The notes: generated from the letters alone by a model not told the origin. A DNA stretch of 31,532 bases from an uncultured Blautia sp. (GCA_934424575.1 CAKRXU010000032.1:1-31532), one strand, 5' to 3'. Positions 7,498 through 16,485 are shown, numbered from the stretch's first letter. Numbers and translations: made by a program.

Positions 7498-8856
7498 ATG
7501 AGCATTAAAGAAGAAATTCATGGATTAACAGATGAAATGCTGACAAATCTCGGAAGACTGGTTGCAATCGATTCACAGCTTGGAACTCCAGCAGAAGGAA
7601 AGCCATTTGGAGAAGGTCCGGCAAAGGTACTTGAGGAAGCACTTAAGATTGCTGATGAACTTGGATTCAAGACCGTAAACCTGGACAATTACTGTGGTTA
7701 TGCTGAGATGGGTGAGGGCGAAGAAATCGTTGGTATTGCAGGACATCTTGATATCGTTCCGGTCGGCGGTGACTGGACTTATGATCCGTTTAAACTTACC
7801 AGAGAAGGTGACCATGTTTATGGACGTGGAACTACAGATGACAAGGGACCGGTTCTGGAAGCTCTTTATGCAATGAAACTTCTCCGTGATTCCGGCGTAA
7901 AACTCAATAAAAGAGTTCGTCTGATCATGGGATGTAACGAAGAGACTGGTTCTAAATGTATGGAACATTACAATGAAGTTGCTGAAGAAGTATCCTGCGG
8001 ATTCACCCCGGATGCAAACTTCCCGTGCATTCACGGTGAGAAGGGCATGGCGATGATGACTGCATATTCTAAGAATACGAAGATTATTTCCATGAACGGT
8101 GGTTTTGTTTCCAACGCTGTATGTGATACCTGCAATACAGTCGTTCCGGCAGAAGCAGGACTGAAGGACAAACTGGAAGCAGCTTTTGCAGAAACAAAAC
8201 TTCAGGAATATAAAGTGACAGAAGAGAATGGCGAGATCAGCATTTATGCAAAGGGTGTTCCTGCACATGCCAGCACACCGACTCTTGGCGTCAATGCAGC
8301 AGGTGTGACATTTGAATGTCTTGCTAAGGCCGGCTTTGAAGATGACTATGTGAAATTCTATAATGAACATATCGGCACAGCCTGCGATGGTTCTGGTCTT
8401 GGACTTAAGTTTGCAGATGAATTTGGTGAGCTGACATTGTGCAACGGAATTGTCAAGACAGAGGATGGCGTGATCTCCAGTACGATCGATATTCGTGTAC
8501 CGGTTACACTTAAAGCAGATGAAGTCCGCAAGATGTGTGCGGACAGACTGGAAGACGAAAACGGACATATCGAGGTTCACATGATCGGTGATGCGTTGTT
8601 CTTCCCGAGAGAGTCTCCGCTTGTAAATGCTCTGTACAAAGCATATGTAGATGTGACAAGTGATACAGAGAACAAGCCGATGGTAATCGGTGGCGGTACT
8701 TATGCGAAGTCACTCAAAAACATCATTGCATTTGGACCGGAAATGCTGGGAATCGACTACCGCATCCACGGCGCAGATGAGTTTATTCTTGTATCTGGAA
8801 TGGAAGAGGCTGTGCTTATTTATATGGAAGCAATCAAGAATCTTCTTGCAATCTAA
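7498..8856 (+). CDS. pepV: Sapep/PepV family M20 dipeptidase
   Basis: This 452-residue cytosolic zinc peptidase cleaves dipeptides. All metal and catalytic positions are visible: GHLDIVPVG with H83 and D85, DDKGP with D114-D115, NEETGSKC with E148-E149, D172 in TPDANFP, and H424 in RIHGADEF. The lid domain inserted at about 180-310 is typical of PepV/Sapep. The start is the ATG at 7498 because the in-frame TTG at 7483 overlaps the GGAGG site. The gene is monocistronic and followed by a clear terminator. Confidence 0.93.
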   Translation: MSIKEEIHGLTDEMLTNLGRLVAIDSQLGTPAEGKPFGEGPAKVLEEALKIADELGFKTVNLDNYCGYAEMGEGEEIVGIAGHLDIVPVGGDWTYDPFKLTREGDHVYGRGTTDDKGPVLEALYAMKLLRDSGVKLNKRVRLIMGCNEETGSKCMEHYNEVAEEVSCGFTPDANFPCIHGEKGMAMMTAYSKNTKIISMNGGFVSNAVCDTCNTVVPAEAGLKDKLEAAFAETKLQEYKVTEENGEISIYAKGVPAHASTPTLGVNAAGVTFECLAKAGFEDDYVKFYNEHIGTACDGSGLGLKFADEFGELTLCNGIVKTEDGVISSTIDIRVPVTLKADEVRKMCADRLEDENGHIEVHMIGDALFFPRESPLVNALYKAYVDVTSDTENKPMVIGGGTYAKSLKNIIAFGPEMLGIDYRIHGADEFILVSGMEEAVLIYMEAIKNLLAI

Positions 8857-8866
8857 AGGTGACAGG

Positions 8867-8900
8867 AGGACATGGTGGAGTTTGCCATGTCCTTCTTTTG
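8867..8900 (+). terminator. Rho-independent terminator of pepV
   Basis: A perfect 9-bp stem (8867-8875 with 8885-8893) is followed by TCTTTTG. It starts 10 bases after the pepV stop codon. Confidence 0.8.
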
Positions 8901-8929
8901 TTATCCACAAAGTAGGGCAGGCGAAAATT

Positions 8930-9316
8930 ATGACAAAAGACGAATGGTACAAACAGCTTTTTGAAAATCTGGGGAAGTCGACATTCCGAAGCAGATTTCA
9001 TCTGAAACAGACAGATATTGACTATATCAACAGCAAAGGGCTAGATAAAATAGAAGAGCATGCACGTGATTTTATCGCAAAGCGCGAAGCACCGGCAGTG
9101 ATCCTAAACGATGGAAAACAGACCCCAATGCGCGGTCATCCTGTATTTATCGCACAGCATGCGACAGCGACATGCTGCCGTGGCTGCATTAAGAAATGGC
9201 ACAAGATCCAGCCGGGAAAACAACTGAGCCAGATACAGCAGGACTATCTCGTGGACGTGATCATGACCTGGATCCGGCGGGAGATGGAACTGTTTCAGGA
9301 CAGACTGACAATGTAA
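8930..9316 (+). CDS. DUF4186 family protein
   Basis: This 128-residue protein matches my recollection of the DUF4186 family, whose function is unknown. The recognisable core is GHPVFIAQHATATCCRGC followed by KKWHKI and the helical tail YLVDVIMTWIRREME. The histidine and paired cysteines in the core could bind a metal, but this is inference. The ATG at 8930 comes 30 bases after the pepV terminator hairpin with a loose GGGCAGG ribosome site; the frame is open much further upstream only because it crosses pepV. The next open frame starts 13 bases downstream, so the two may form a small transcript. Confidence 0.8.
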   Translation: MTKDEWYKQLFENLGKSTFRSRFHLKQTDIDYINSKGLDKIEEHARDFIAKREAPAVILNDGKQTPMRGHPVFIAQHATATCCRGCIKKWHKIQPGKQLSQIQQDYLVDVIMTWIRREMELFQDRLTM

Positions 9317-9328
9317 GGAGAAGCATAC

Positions 9329-9761
9329 ATGCAATCAATGAAACCCGACAGAGATATTTGCGTGAAAAAAATCAAGATACCTTCGGAGGGCAGAGACATC
9401 CCGGGATAATCACGGCAAAGTCTGGAATACACGGAAAAATCATTTTGCCTGGAAAATGTATCTGCGAAATACTGACAAAAACAAGATACCGATATATGCT
9501 GCCCCTGTAAGATGTACAGACTTTTCCGGTCTGCCGCCAGCCTACACGTTTGTAGGAGATGGAGAGCCGTTTTTTGCAGAAACTGTGCAATACATACATA
9601 AACTGAAGAAAAACAACATCCACGCAGAACTGGACATTTACCACAGCAACATCCACGCCTTCGACATGATGTACCCGGAACTGGAAATCAGCCGCCAGGC
9701 AGCAGAGAAGTTCAATCGGCAGTTTGCGTATGCGAAGGAGCATTTTTTTGCAGAGCAATAG
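9329..9761 (+). pseudogene. Alpha/beta hydrolase (esterase/lipase) with internal deletion and frameshift
   Basis: A good ribosome site (AAGGAG) precedes ATG 9329, which opens 26 codons ending KIPSEGRDIPG before a stop at about 9407. In the +1 frame the remainder begins immediately with DNHGKVWNTRKNHFAWKMY and runs to 9761. It contains YAAPVRCTDFSGLPPAYTFVG and NIHAFDMMYP, the acidic and histidine parts of the catalytic triad in HSL/GDXG-type esterases. The middle of the protein, including the HGGG oxyanion motif and the GDSAGG nucleophile elbow, is missing. About 140 of a usual ~310 residues remain, so it cannot be an active hydrolase. It directly follows the DUF4186 gene. Confidence 0.8.
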
Positions 9762-9766
9762 AAAAA

Positions 9767-9895
9767 GATGAATTTCCCACTACTGGAAAATTGTTCCTCC
9801 ATGGCAATGCAGAACATTATTTGAGCGTGGAAGATGCGGTGACAGTTGGAGAGGTCATGCTCAGAAAACTGAAAGACTGTTTGGATGAAATATAG
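9767..9895 (+). pseudogene. Orphan C-terminal gene fragment
   Basis: A coherent 42-codon frame without a start reads DEFPTTGKLFLHGNAEHYLS and continues to a helical tail ending KDCLDEI at the stop 9893-9895. It is in a different frame from the hydrolase remnant just before it. It looks like the last part of a lost gene; I do not recognise the family. Together with the hydrolase remnant it marks a deletion-prone junction. Confidence 0.4.
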
Positions 9896-9906
9896 TAGGA
9901 TGAATA

Positions 9907-10854
9907 TTACAGTATCCCAGGAGCTTCTTTGAAAAAAAGTTCCAGAAATTTCTGCAAAATAACCGTTTTGTGTTTAGAAGCATTTGTATAGACACAGACA
10001 TTTCGACTGGCATAGGGGGTGTCCAAGTTAAAAATGCTGATTTTTTGCCCACTCCAAAGAGTTCGGATTACAGTATCGGAGACAATGCAGGCACCTCCTT
10101 GATTGGATGCAATAATAAAAGCTGTAGAGGACTGATCCAATTCCATAAAATATTGTGGTGTTAACTGATGCTCTTTATATATCTGATCAGTTCGAATACG
10201 GGTGTCATTTCCAGGACGGAGTCCGATGAAGGGGATATCCTGAAGAATATTTAAAATACCTGGAAAGGCAGTTTCATAGTTTCGCTTGATAAGGTCTGGG
10301 ATAGATAAGGAGCAGAATGGAAGTTCCTTGCTGTTGATCATATTTGTCGGTATAGTAAGCATAAGGCGTTCATCGAATAGCTTTTGTGATTCAAGAACTG
10401 GTGATTTGAAATCGGCATTTGAAATTACCAGATCAAGATCACCTTTCTCAAGCAGGGGCTTTAAATCAGCAGACCGATTTTCTACAAGATTGATATTGAT
10501 ATTTGGATATTGTTTCTTAAAATGACCAACAAAAGGTGCAATAAGATATGTTGCAAAAAAATTTCCAGCACCAATGCTGATGGTTCCTTTGCGTAGGTTA
10601 TTCATATCATATACGTAATTTTCTAATTCACTTCTAAGATAAAGAATCTGTTCACATGCTTTGATATATTCTTTACCAAAGTCTGTAAGAGATACAGGCT
10701 TTGTTTTTCTGTTAAAAATTTCCGCCCCGATTTCTTCTTCCGCATGTTTGATTGTCAGACTTAATGAAGATTGGGAGATAAAAAGTTTTTCTGCTGCACG
10801 GCTGAAATTTTGTTCTTTATATACAACGTAGATATAATCCAGGTATTTAAACAT
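9907..10854 (-). CDS. LysR family regulator, divergent from the racemase operon
   Basis: This 315-residue protein has an N-terminal winged helix-turn-helix (MFKYLDYIYVVYKEQNFSRA, then SQSSLSLTIKHAEEEIGAEI, about 1-60) and a LysR substrate-binding domain (about 90-295). An AAGGAGG site lies four bases before the ATG. It is transcribed away from the 11031-16434 operon across a 176-base spacer holding a perfect palindrome and a promoter. By the usual LysR arrangement it is the likely activator of that operon, with the operon's substrate as co-inducer. That assignment is inference. Confidence 0.92.
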   Translation of the reverse strand: MFKYLDYIYVVYKEQNFSRAAEKLFISQSSLSLTIKHAEEEIGAEIFNRKTKPVSLTDFGKEYIKACEQILYLRSELENYVYDMNNLRKGTISIGAGNFFATYLIAPFVGHFKKQYPNININLVENRSADLKPLLEKGDLDLVISNADFKSPVLESQKLFDERLMLTIPTNMINSKELPFCSLSIPDLIKRNYETAFPGILNILQDIPFIGLRPGNDTRIRTDQIYKEHQLTPQYFMELDQSSTAFIIASNQGGACIVSDTVIRTLWSGQKISIFNLDTPYASRNVCVYTNASKHKTVILQKFLELFFKEAPGIL

Positions 10855-10892
10855 AGTGCCTCCTTGATTATTTATATATGTAAATAGTTGCG

Positions 10893-10937
10893 ATAAATAT
10901 ATTTATATTGGTAAAAATATCATAACATATGTATACT
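10893..10937 (+). promoter_or_regulatory. Palindromic operator and promoter of the racemase operon
   Basis: A perfect 14-base palindrome ATAAATATATTTAT (10893-10906) lies directly before a TTGGTA -35 (10908-10913). An 18-base spacer and a TATACT -10 (10932-10937) follow. A dyad against the -35 is where LysR activators usually bind. The region is AT-rich, so a chance palindrome is possible. Confidence 0.45.
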
Positions 10938-11030
10938 GATATTATCAAGAAGAGAACAAAAGATTCAGGATTCAATCAGCGCTGATGAAAAATCTTATAC
11001 TCAGGAAAACACAATAAAAGGAGAAAAACT

Positions 11031-12233
11031 ATGTATAATAAATTTCACAGAGCATGCTGGCTGGAAATTGATCTTGGCCGCATTAAAAACAATTTCAAAG
11101 AAATTCAGAGAATGGCAGGAGACAACGTGATTATCATGCCGGCAGTTAAGGCGAATGGGTATGGACACGGAGTGATCATGGCATGTAAAGCTCTTGAAGA
11201 AGCAGGAGCAAAAGTACTTGCAGTTGGAAATATTGATGAAGCAATTCATGTAAGAAAAGCTGGAGTAAAATGCAAAATTGTTGTTTTTGCAAGCAATCTG
11301 GTAGAAGAAGTGGTAGATCTGTATGTAGAGAATGACCTGACCCCGACCGTTATGTATGCGTTCCAGGCAAAGGCAGTATCAGATGCAGCAGTAGCAGCCG
11401 GTAAGAAGATGGGTGTTTTTGTAAAAATGGAAACAGGACGTGGCCGTCTTGGAATCAATTCAGAAGAGGCACCAGAAATGATAAGGGAAATCAGTGAATA
11501 TCCGGGAATTACAGTAGATGGTCTTTACAGTCATTTTGCATATGCAGGATGGGACGAAAGCAAAAGAGATTATCCGGACTGGCAGTACAGTCGTTTCAAA
11601 ACAGCTTTGGACGAACTTGAAAAATATGGAATCCACATCCCATTTGCACAGCTCGTTAATACACCTGGGGGAATCGTATATCCGGATATGAGATTAAATG
11701 GGATGTGTCCGGGACGTGGAATCTGGGGATATTCACCGGTTGAAATCAGGGAAAATGGAAAACTGAAAGAAGGATGTCCGGATCTGCAGCCTGCAATGAC
11801 AGCATGGAAGAGCCGTCTGCTGATCGTAAAAGAAACAACAGGGGGAAAATTTGGACCGGGATATTCGGCCTGCAGGCTGGACAAACCGCTTCGTATTGGA
11901 ATTGTGGCAGCGGGAGTATCAGACGGAATTGCCCGTACACAGGCGAAAGGCTATGTTTTGATTCGAGGCAAAAAAGCACCGGTATGTGTGTCCATGTCCC
12001 TGGAACATACTACTGTAGACTTGACGGATATCCCGGAAGCACAGCCAGGAGATGAAGTTGTAATTATGGGAAAACAGGGCGATGAAGAAATTACACGTGA
12101 GCAGTTAATGGAACTGTGGGGACAGGTGATTCCATATTTCTGGACTTCAATCCCGGAACATGTTGAAAGACTTTATATAGAAAATGGTAAAGAAGTTGCA
12201 GTAGCACGTGGATATGAAATAGAAGAATTATGA
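11031..12233 (+). CDS. Alanine racemase-like fold-type III PLP enzyme
   Basis: This 400-residue protein has the alanine racemase TIM barrel. The PLP lysine is K40 in AVKANGYGHG, and METGRGRLGIN and LYSHFAYAG follow. The C-terminal beta domain keeps a tyrosine at about 278 (GPGYSACR) in the place of the second catalytic base. It departs from housekeeping Alr where GYADG is usual (here AGVSDG) and lacks the conserved C-terminal RVPR-type ending. These changes, and its place in a transport/catabolic operon, suggest racemisation or epimerisation of another amino acid rather than D-alanine supply for the wall. An AAAGGAG site precedes the ATG. It is the first gene of four; the next gene overlaps or follows closely. 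Confidence 0.88.
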   Translation: MYNKFHRACWLEIDLGRIKNNFKEIQRMAGDNVIIMPAVKANGYGHGVIMACKALEEAGAKVLAVGNIDEAIHVRKAGVKCKIVVFASNLVEEVVDLYVENDLTPTVMYAFQAKAVSDAAVAAGKKMGVFVKMETGRGRLGINSEEAPEMIREISEYPGITVDGLYSHFAYAGWDESKRDYPDWQYSRFKTALDELEKYGIHIPFAQLVNTPGGIVYPDMRLNGMCPGRGIWGYSPVEIRENGKLKEGCPDLQPAMTAWKSRLLIVKETTGGKFGPGYSACRLDKPLRIGIVAAGVSDGIARTQAKGYVLIRGKKAPVCVSMSLEHTTVDLTDIPEAQPGDEVVIMGKQGDEEITREQLMELWGQVIPYFWTSIPEHVERLYIENGKEVAVARGYEIEEL

Positions 12234-12250
12234 TACAGGGGGATAAAGGA

Positions 12251-13498
12251 ATGAAGGTATTTTCAAAGAAAAAAATGTCGCTTCCAACACAGATATTTCT
12301 GGCTATGGTTGCTGGTTCTGTATTGGGAATTCTGATTGGTGAAAAAGCTACAAAAATTGAATTTATCGGAAACATGTGGCTAAACATGATTAAGATGTTT
12401 ATTGTACCTGTTGTAGTAACTCTTGTCATAAAAGGAGTATCTAGTGTAGAGGATCCGAAAACACTGGGAAGAATAGGAAGTAAGATATTTATCTTATATG
12501 TGGCAACAACGGTAGTTGCATCTTTTATTGGAATCGGTGTGGGAAAAGTGTTCAGACCGGGAATCGGATTTAATTTCTCTATGGAAACAGAACAGCTGGA
12601 AGCAGCAGAATTTCCAGGTGTAGAAGATTTCTTTACTTCACTGATATCAAAAAATATGTTCCAGTCATTTTCAGAGGGGAATATGATGCAGGTGCTTATT
12701 ATTTCTCTTCTGATTGGAATTGCACTGGTTTGCATGCACAATGAAGCGAGCAAAGCGATCATCCAGTGGACTGTAAATATGAGTGAAGTGTTTATGTACA
12801 TTATCGGAATGGTGATGAAACTGGCACCAATTGGTGTATTTTGTCTGATGGCTTCTGCGATGGGATCCTATGGAATTTCTCTGATTTCTCATATACTTAA
12901 ATTATTGGGAACCTTTTATCTGGGATGCTTTTTACATATTTTCTGTATTTATCTACTGGCAGTATGGATTATTTCAGGAATTAATCCAATTTCGTTTATT
13001 AAAAGAACTTCAGAAAGCTGGCTTACTGCAATGAGCACCTGCAGTGCAACTGCAACTGTTCCTGTAACCTTAAAAGTAGCAGAAGAAAAATTGGGCATTG
13101 ATGAAAAACTCTGCAGTTTTTCGATTCCTCTGGGTTCAACAATCAACTCAGATGGTGGTGCGATTCTTTCTGGTGTTGTTATGCTTTTTTGTGCACAGGC
13201 AATGGGAATGGATATGACTCTGGGACAGATTTTTAACTGTATCATACTGACTACAGCAGTATGTACCGGAAGTACAGGTCTTCCTGGTGGCGGAATTATG
13301 CGATTGATCGTTGTGGCAACTGCGATGAATCTGCCATTGGAAATGATTGCAATTGTAAGTGCATTTTACAGATTCTTTGATATGGGAACAAGTTCTCTGA
13401 ATGTCCTTGGCGATTTATCAGTGTCAACAGTTGTAGATCGTTGGGAAAAGAAGAGAGAAAAGAAAATCAAAGCTAAAACAGAACAGGTGAGATTATGA
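12251..13498 (+). CDS. Dicarboxylate/amino acid:cation symporter (DAACS/SDF family)
   Basis: This polytopic membrane protein of about 415 residues resembles GltP, DctA and SstT. It has hydrophobic helices throughout, the re-entrant loop serine-rich stretch STCSATATVPVTL (about 265-280), the INSDGGAI segment, and the GSTGLPGGGI loop with the RFFDMGTSSLNV helix that forms the substrate and cation site. The family imports glutamate, aspartate, serine or C4-dicarboxylates with Na+ or H+. The start is uncertain: ATG 12230 overlaps the previous stop, while ATG 12251 has a GGGGG/AAGGA purine run before it and gives a more usual cytosolic N-terminus (MKVFSKKKMS). It is coupled to the next gene by a four-base ATGA overlap. 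Confidence 0.92.
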   Translation: MKVFSKKKMSLPTQIFLAMVAGSVLGILIGEKATKIEFIGNMWLNMIKMFIVPVVVTLVIKGVSSVEDPKTLGRIGSKIFILYVATTVVASFIGIGVGKVFRPGIGFNFSMETEQLEAAEFPGVEDFFTSLISKNMFQSFSEGNMMQVLIISLLIGIALVCMHNEASKAIIQWTVNMSEVFMYIIGMVMKLAPIGVFCLMASAMGSYGISLISHILKLLGTFYLGCFLHIFCIYLLAVWIISGINPISFIKRTSESWLTAMSTCSATATVPVTLKVAEEKLGIDEKLCSFSIPLGSTINSDGGAILSGVVMLFCAQAMGMDMTLGQIFNCIILTTAVCTGSTGLPGGGIMRLIVVATAMNLPLEMIAIVSAFYRFFDMGTSSLNVLGDLSVSTVVDRWEKKREKKIKAKTEQVRL

Positions 13499-15786
13499 TA
13501 AAATTATTAAATGAAGGAATTTACCTTGTAAATAATAGTGAATTTTATACAGAAGCAGAGTTAAAAAAGATGATTTCAGCAGGAAAGGTCTCACATGAGA
13601 CCTCCTGCGAAAAAGCAAGAAAAGATACGATCAGTTATCAGATTCTGCAGAGTCATAATGTAGGAACTGCAGAAAATCTGCAGTTAAAATTCGATGCACT
13701 GACTTCTCATGATATGACGAATGTCGGTATAATTCAGACAGCACGTGCATGTGGTGTAAAAGAATTTCCCCTTCCTGTAGTACTTGCAAATTGTCAGAAT
13801 ACTTTATGTGCAATTGGCGGAACAATTAACAGGGATGATCATATTTTTGCATTGAATGCGGCACAGAAATACGGTGGAATTTGTGTACCGGTAAATACTG
13901 CTGTTATTCATACTTATATGAGAGAAATGATCGCGGGATGTGGAAAGATGATCATGGGTGCAGACAGCCATACACGTTATGGGGCACTTGGAACGATGGG
14001 AGTCGGAGAAGGTGGAGGAGAACTGGTAAAACAGATTCTGAAGCAGAGTTATGATCTGAAAAGGCCGGCAGTTGTTGCAGTTTATCTTACTGGAAAATGT
14101 AGACCAGGAGTTGGCCCACATGATGTTGCACTTGCGATTATTGGTAAAGTTTACAAAAATAATTTTGTGAAAAACTGTGTTCTTGAATTTATAGGAGATG
14201 GCATTTCAAATCTGAACATGGATTATCGTAATGGAATTGATGTTATGACAACAGAAACAGGTTGTCTGACATCTGTATGGAAAACAGATGAGAAAGTCCG
14301 TGAATATATGAGAATCCATGGAAGAGAAGAGGACTATAAGGAACTGAAACCGGGAAATATCTGTTACTATGATAGAATGATGTATGTTGATCTGAGTGAG
14401 ATTAAACCTATGATCGCAATGCCATTCCATCCAAGTAATACTTATACTATTGAAGAATTAAAAGAAAATCCAGAAGATATCCTTCGAAAAGTGGAAAAAG
14501 ATGCCATTGAACTTACAGGAAATCCAAATCTTAATCTTACCTGCAAATACCATGATGGTGATATTTATGTTGATTCTGGAAATATTGGAGGCTGCTCAGG
14601 CGGATGCTTTGAGAATATTGTGACTGCTGCAGATATTCTTGATGGGGCCGATGTTGGAAATGGGGAATTTGGACTTACTGTATATCCAGACAGCCAGCCG
14701 ACAAATCTACAGCTTATAAAGAATGGCTCGGTAGAGAAACTGATGAAAGCGGGCGTAATCTGCAGAGAAGCAATCTGTGGACCATGTACAGGGGTAGGGG
14801 AAGTACCTGGAAACAATGAATTTTCTATCAGACATAATACACGTAATTTCATTTACAGAGAGGGGGCAAGACCAGGAGACGGACAGCATGCATGGGTTGG
14901 ACTTATGGATGCACGTTCTATTGCTGCAACTGCATTAAATCAGGGTAAACTGACCTCAGCAGAAGAACTGGAAGTGAAGTATTCTTCCCCGGCATATTAT
15001 TTTGAAAAGAGTATTTACGATAAAAAGGTATATAATGGTGTAGGAAATCCGAAGCCAGAAACAGAACTCACAGAAGGACCAAATATCAAACCATGGCCGG
15101 AAATGCCAGCTCTGCCGAAAAATCTTCTGCTCAAAGTATGCAGCTTTATTAATGATGAAGTTACGACGACAGATGAATTGATCCCGTCTGGAGATACATC
15201 ATCATACCGTTCAAATCCTATTCAGATGTCTACCTTTACTTTATATAGAAGAGACCCTGAATATGTCAGAAGAGCACAGGAAATACAGAAACTGGAAAAA
15301 GCACGTTCATCAGGTTACAAAATCTGGAATACAGAAGAACTTAAAAATATTTATCAGGCATTGAGGCAGATTTCAGATTTGAAAGATATAGAAGAAATCG
15401 GAATTGGAAGTACCATTTATGCAAGAAAGCCTGGTGATGGATCAGCCAGGGAGCAGGCAGCATCCTGCCAGAGAGTTCTTGGAGGATCTGCAAACATTGT
15501 AGAAACTTATGCTACAAGACGTTACCGTGCAAATCTGATCAACTGGGGAATTCTTCCATTTGAACTGACTGAAAAAGAAGATATTGACAAATTCAAAATT
15601 GGAGATTATATTTATGTCCCGGATATCAGGAAACAGATCATAGATGGAAAAGAAACAGTAGCTGCATATATTCTTGGAAAAGAAAAATATAAGATTCAAC
15701 TTACAACAGGAATGCTCTCGGAAAAAGAACGTGAGATTATTGTGGCAGGATGTATGATCAACTATTACAGACAGAAGGCAAGGTAA
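13495..15786 (+). CDS. Aconitase-superfamily hydratase, YbhJ-like
   Basis: This 763-residue protein has the aconitase [4Fe-4S] hydratase architecture with the swivel domain fused at the C-terminus. GADSHT and GVGEGGGE lie near 155-175. The cluster ligands appear to be in GGCSGGCFEN (C367 or C371, replacing the usual GSCTN) and ICGPCTG (C428, C431). The swivel segment GDGSAREQAASCQR (about 648-661), with an RRYRANLINWGILPFE-type block after it, supplies the substrate arginine and serine positions. The overall pattern resembles E. coli YbhJ, an aconitase-family protein of unproven substrate, rather than AcnA/B, LeuC or homoaconitase. It overlaps the symporter by four bases and is followed immediately by the TRIC gene. 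Its role as dehydratase of the imported acid is inferred. Confidence 0.9.
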   Translation: MIKLLNEGIYLVNNSEFYTEAELKKMISAGKVSHETSCEKARKDTISYQILQSHNVGTAENLQLKFDALTSHDMTNVGIIQTARACGVKEFPLPVVLANCQNTLCAIGGTINRDDHIFALNAAQKYGGICVPVNTAVIHTYMREMIAGCGKMIMGADSHTRYGALGTMGVGEGGGELVKQILKQSYDLKRPAVVAVYLTGKCRPGVGPHDVALAIIGKVYKNNFVKNCVLEFIGDGISNLNMDYRNGIDVMTTETGCLTSVWKTDEKVREYMRIHGREEDYKELKPGNICYYDRMMYVDLSEIKPMIAMPFHPSNTYTIEELKENPEDILRKVEKDAIELTGNPNLNLTCKYHDGDIYVDSGNIGGCSGGCFENIVTAADILDGADVGNGEFGLTVYPDSQPTNLQLIKNGSVEKLMKAGVICREAICGPCTGVGEVPGNNEFSIRHNTRNFIYREGARPGDGQHAWVGLMDARSIAATALNQGKLTSAEELEVKYSSPAYYFEKSIYDKKVYNGVGNPKPETELTEGPNIKPWPEMPALPKNLLLKVCSFINDEVTTTDELIPSGDTSSYRSNPIQMSTFTLYRRDPEYVRRAQEIQKLEKARSSGYKIWNTEELKNIYQALRQISDLKDIEEIGIGSTIYARKPGDGSAREQAASCQRVLGGSANIVETYATRRYRANLINWGILPFELTEKEDIDKFKIGDYIYVPDIRKQIIDGKETVAAYILGKEKYKIQLTTGMLSEKEREIIVAGCMINYYRQKAR

Positions 15787-16434
15787 ATGGAAGTAGAAGA
15801 ATTTTGCATACTATGTATGGAGCTGATTGGTACGGTTGCATTTTCGATATCAGGTGCGATGGTTGGAATACGGAAAAAAATGGACGTTTTTGGAGTATGC
15901 ATGCTTGGGATTGTAACGGCTGTAGGTGGTGGAATGGTACGTGATGTGATCATTGGTCGCACGCCTGTAGCTTTTACAAAACCAATTTATGTAGAAACGG
16001 CATTAATTTCAGCTTTGATTCCGTTCTGTTTCTTTTATTTTAATCGAAAAATAACGGAAACCAGATGGAAAGATATTTATGCAAAAGTGATTTTTTTAAT
16101 GGATTCTGTCGGGCTTGGTATATTTACAGTGGTAGGTGTGTCTGCAGGGATACAGTTTGAATATGAGGAAAATATGTTTTTTCTTTGTTTCCTCGGAGCA
16201 ATGACTGGTGTGGGTGGTGGACTCCTGCGAGATATGATGGCAGGAGAACCACCGTACATTTTTACTAAACATATTTACGCCTGTGCATCTATTGCAGGTG
16301 CTATATGTTATGTGATAGTTGATCGAAATTTTGGGCAGATTGCCGCACTGGTTATTGCAACTGTGTTGGTAGTCTTTATAAGATCAGGAGCAGCACATTA
16401 TAGATGGAATTTACCGACTGTAAAATGGCTCTAG
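15787..16434 (+). CDS. TRIC cation channel family (UPF0126) membrane protein
   Basis: This 215-residue membrane protein has seven hydrophobic segments and an internal repeat. The signature glycine-rich loop appears as VTAVGGGMVRDVIIG (about 42-56) and again as MTGVGGGLLRDMMAG (about 139-153). The family forms trimeric channels for monovalent cations. Some bacterial members have been linked to glycine or other small amino acid uptake in fitness studies, which would suit this operon, but that is inference. The ATG directly follows the stop of the aconitase-like gene (TAAATG). It ends the operon; I see no strong terminator after it. Confidence 0.9.
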   Translation: MEVEEFCILCMELIGTVAFSISGAMVGIRKKMDVFGVCMLGIVTAVGGGMVRDVIIGRTPVAFTKPIYVETALISALIPFCFFYFNRKITETRWKDIYAKVIFLMDSVGLGIFTVVGVSAGIQFEYEENMFFLCFLGAMTGVGGGLLRDMMAGEPPYIFTKHIYACASIAGAICYVIVDRNFGQIAALVIATVLVVFIRSGAAHYRWNLPTVKWL

Positions 16435-16485
16435 CCGCATGATATCCTAAAAGAATCAAAAAGTCATTGACAGTTGGGAGAACAG

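Noticed and set aside
7573..8580. Long open frame of 335 codons on the minus strand
   Set aside because: It is antisense to pepV, whose zinc-site residues are all present on the plus strand; its Cys/Phe/Ile-rich composition is that of a shadow frame.
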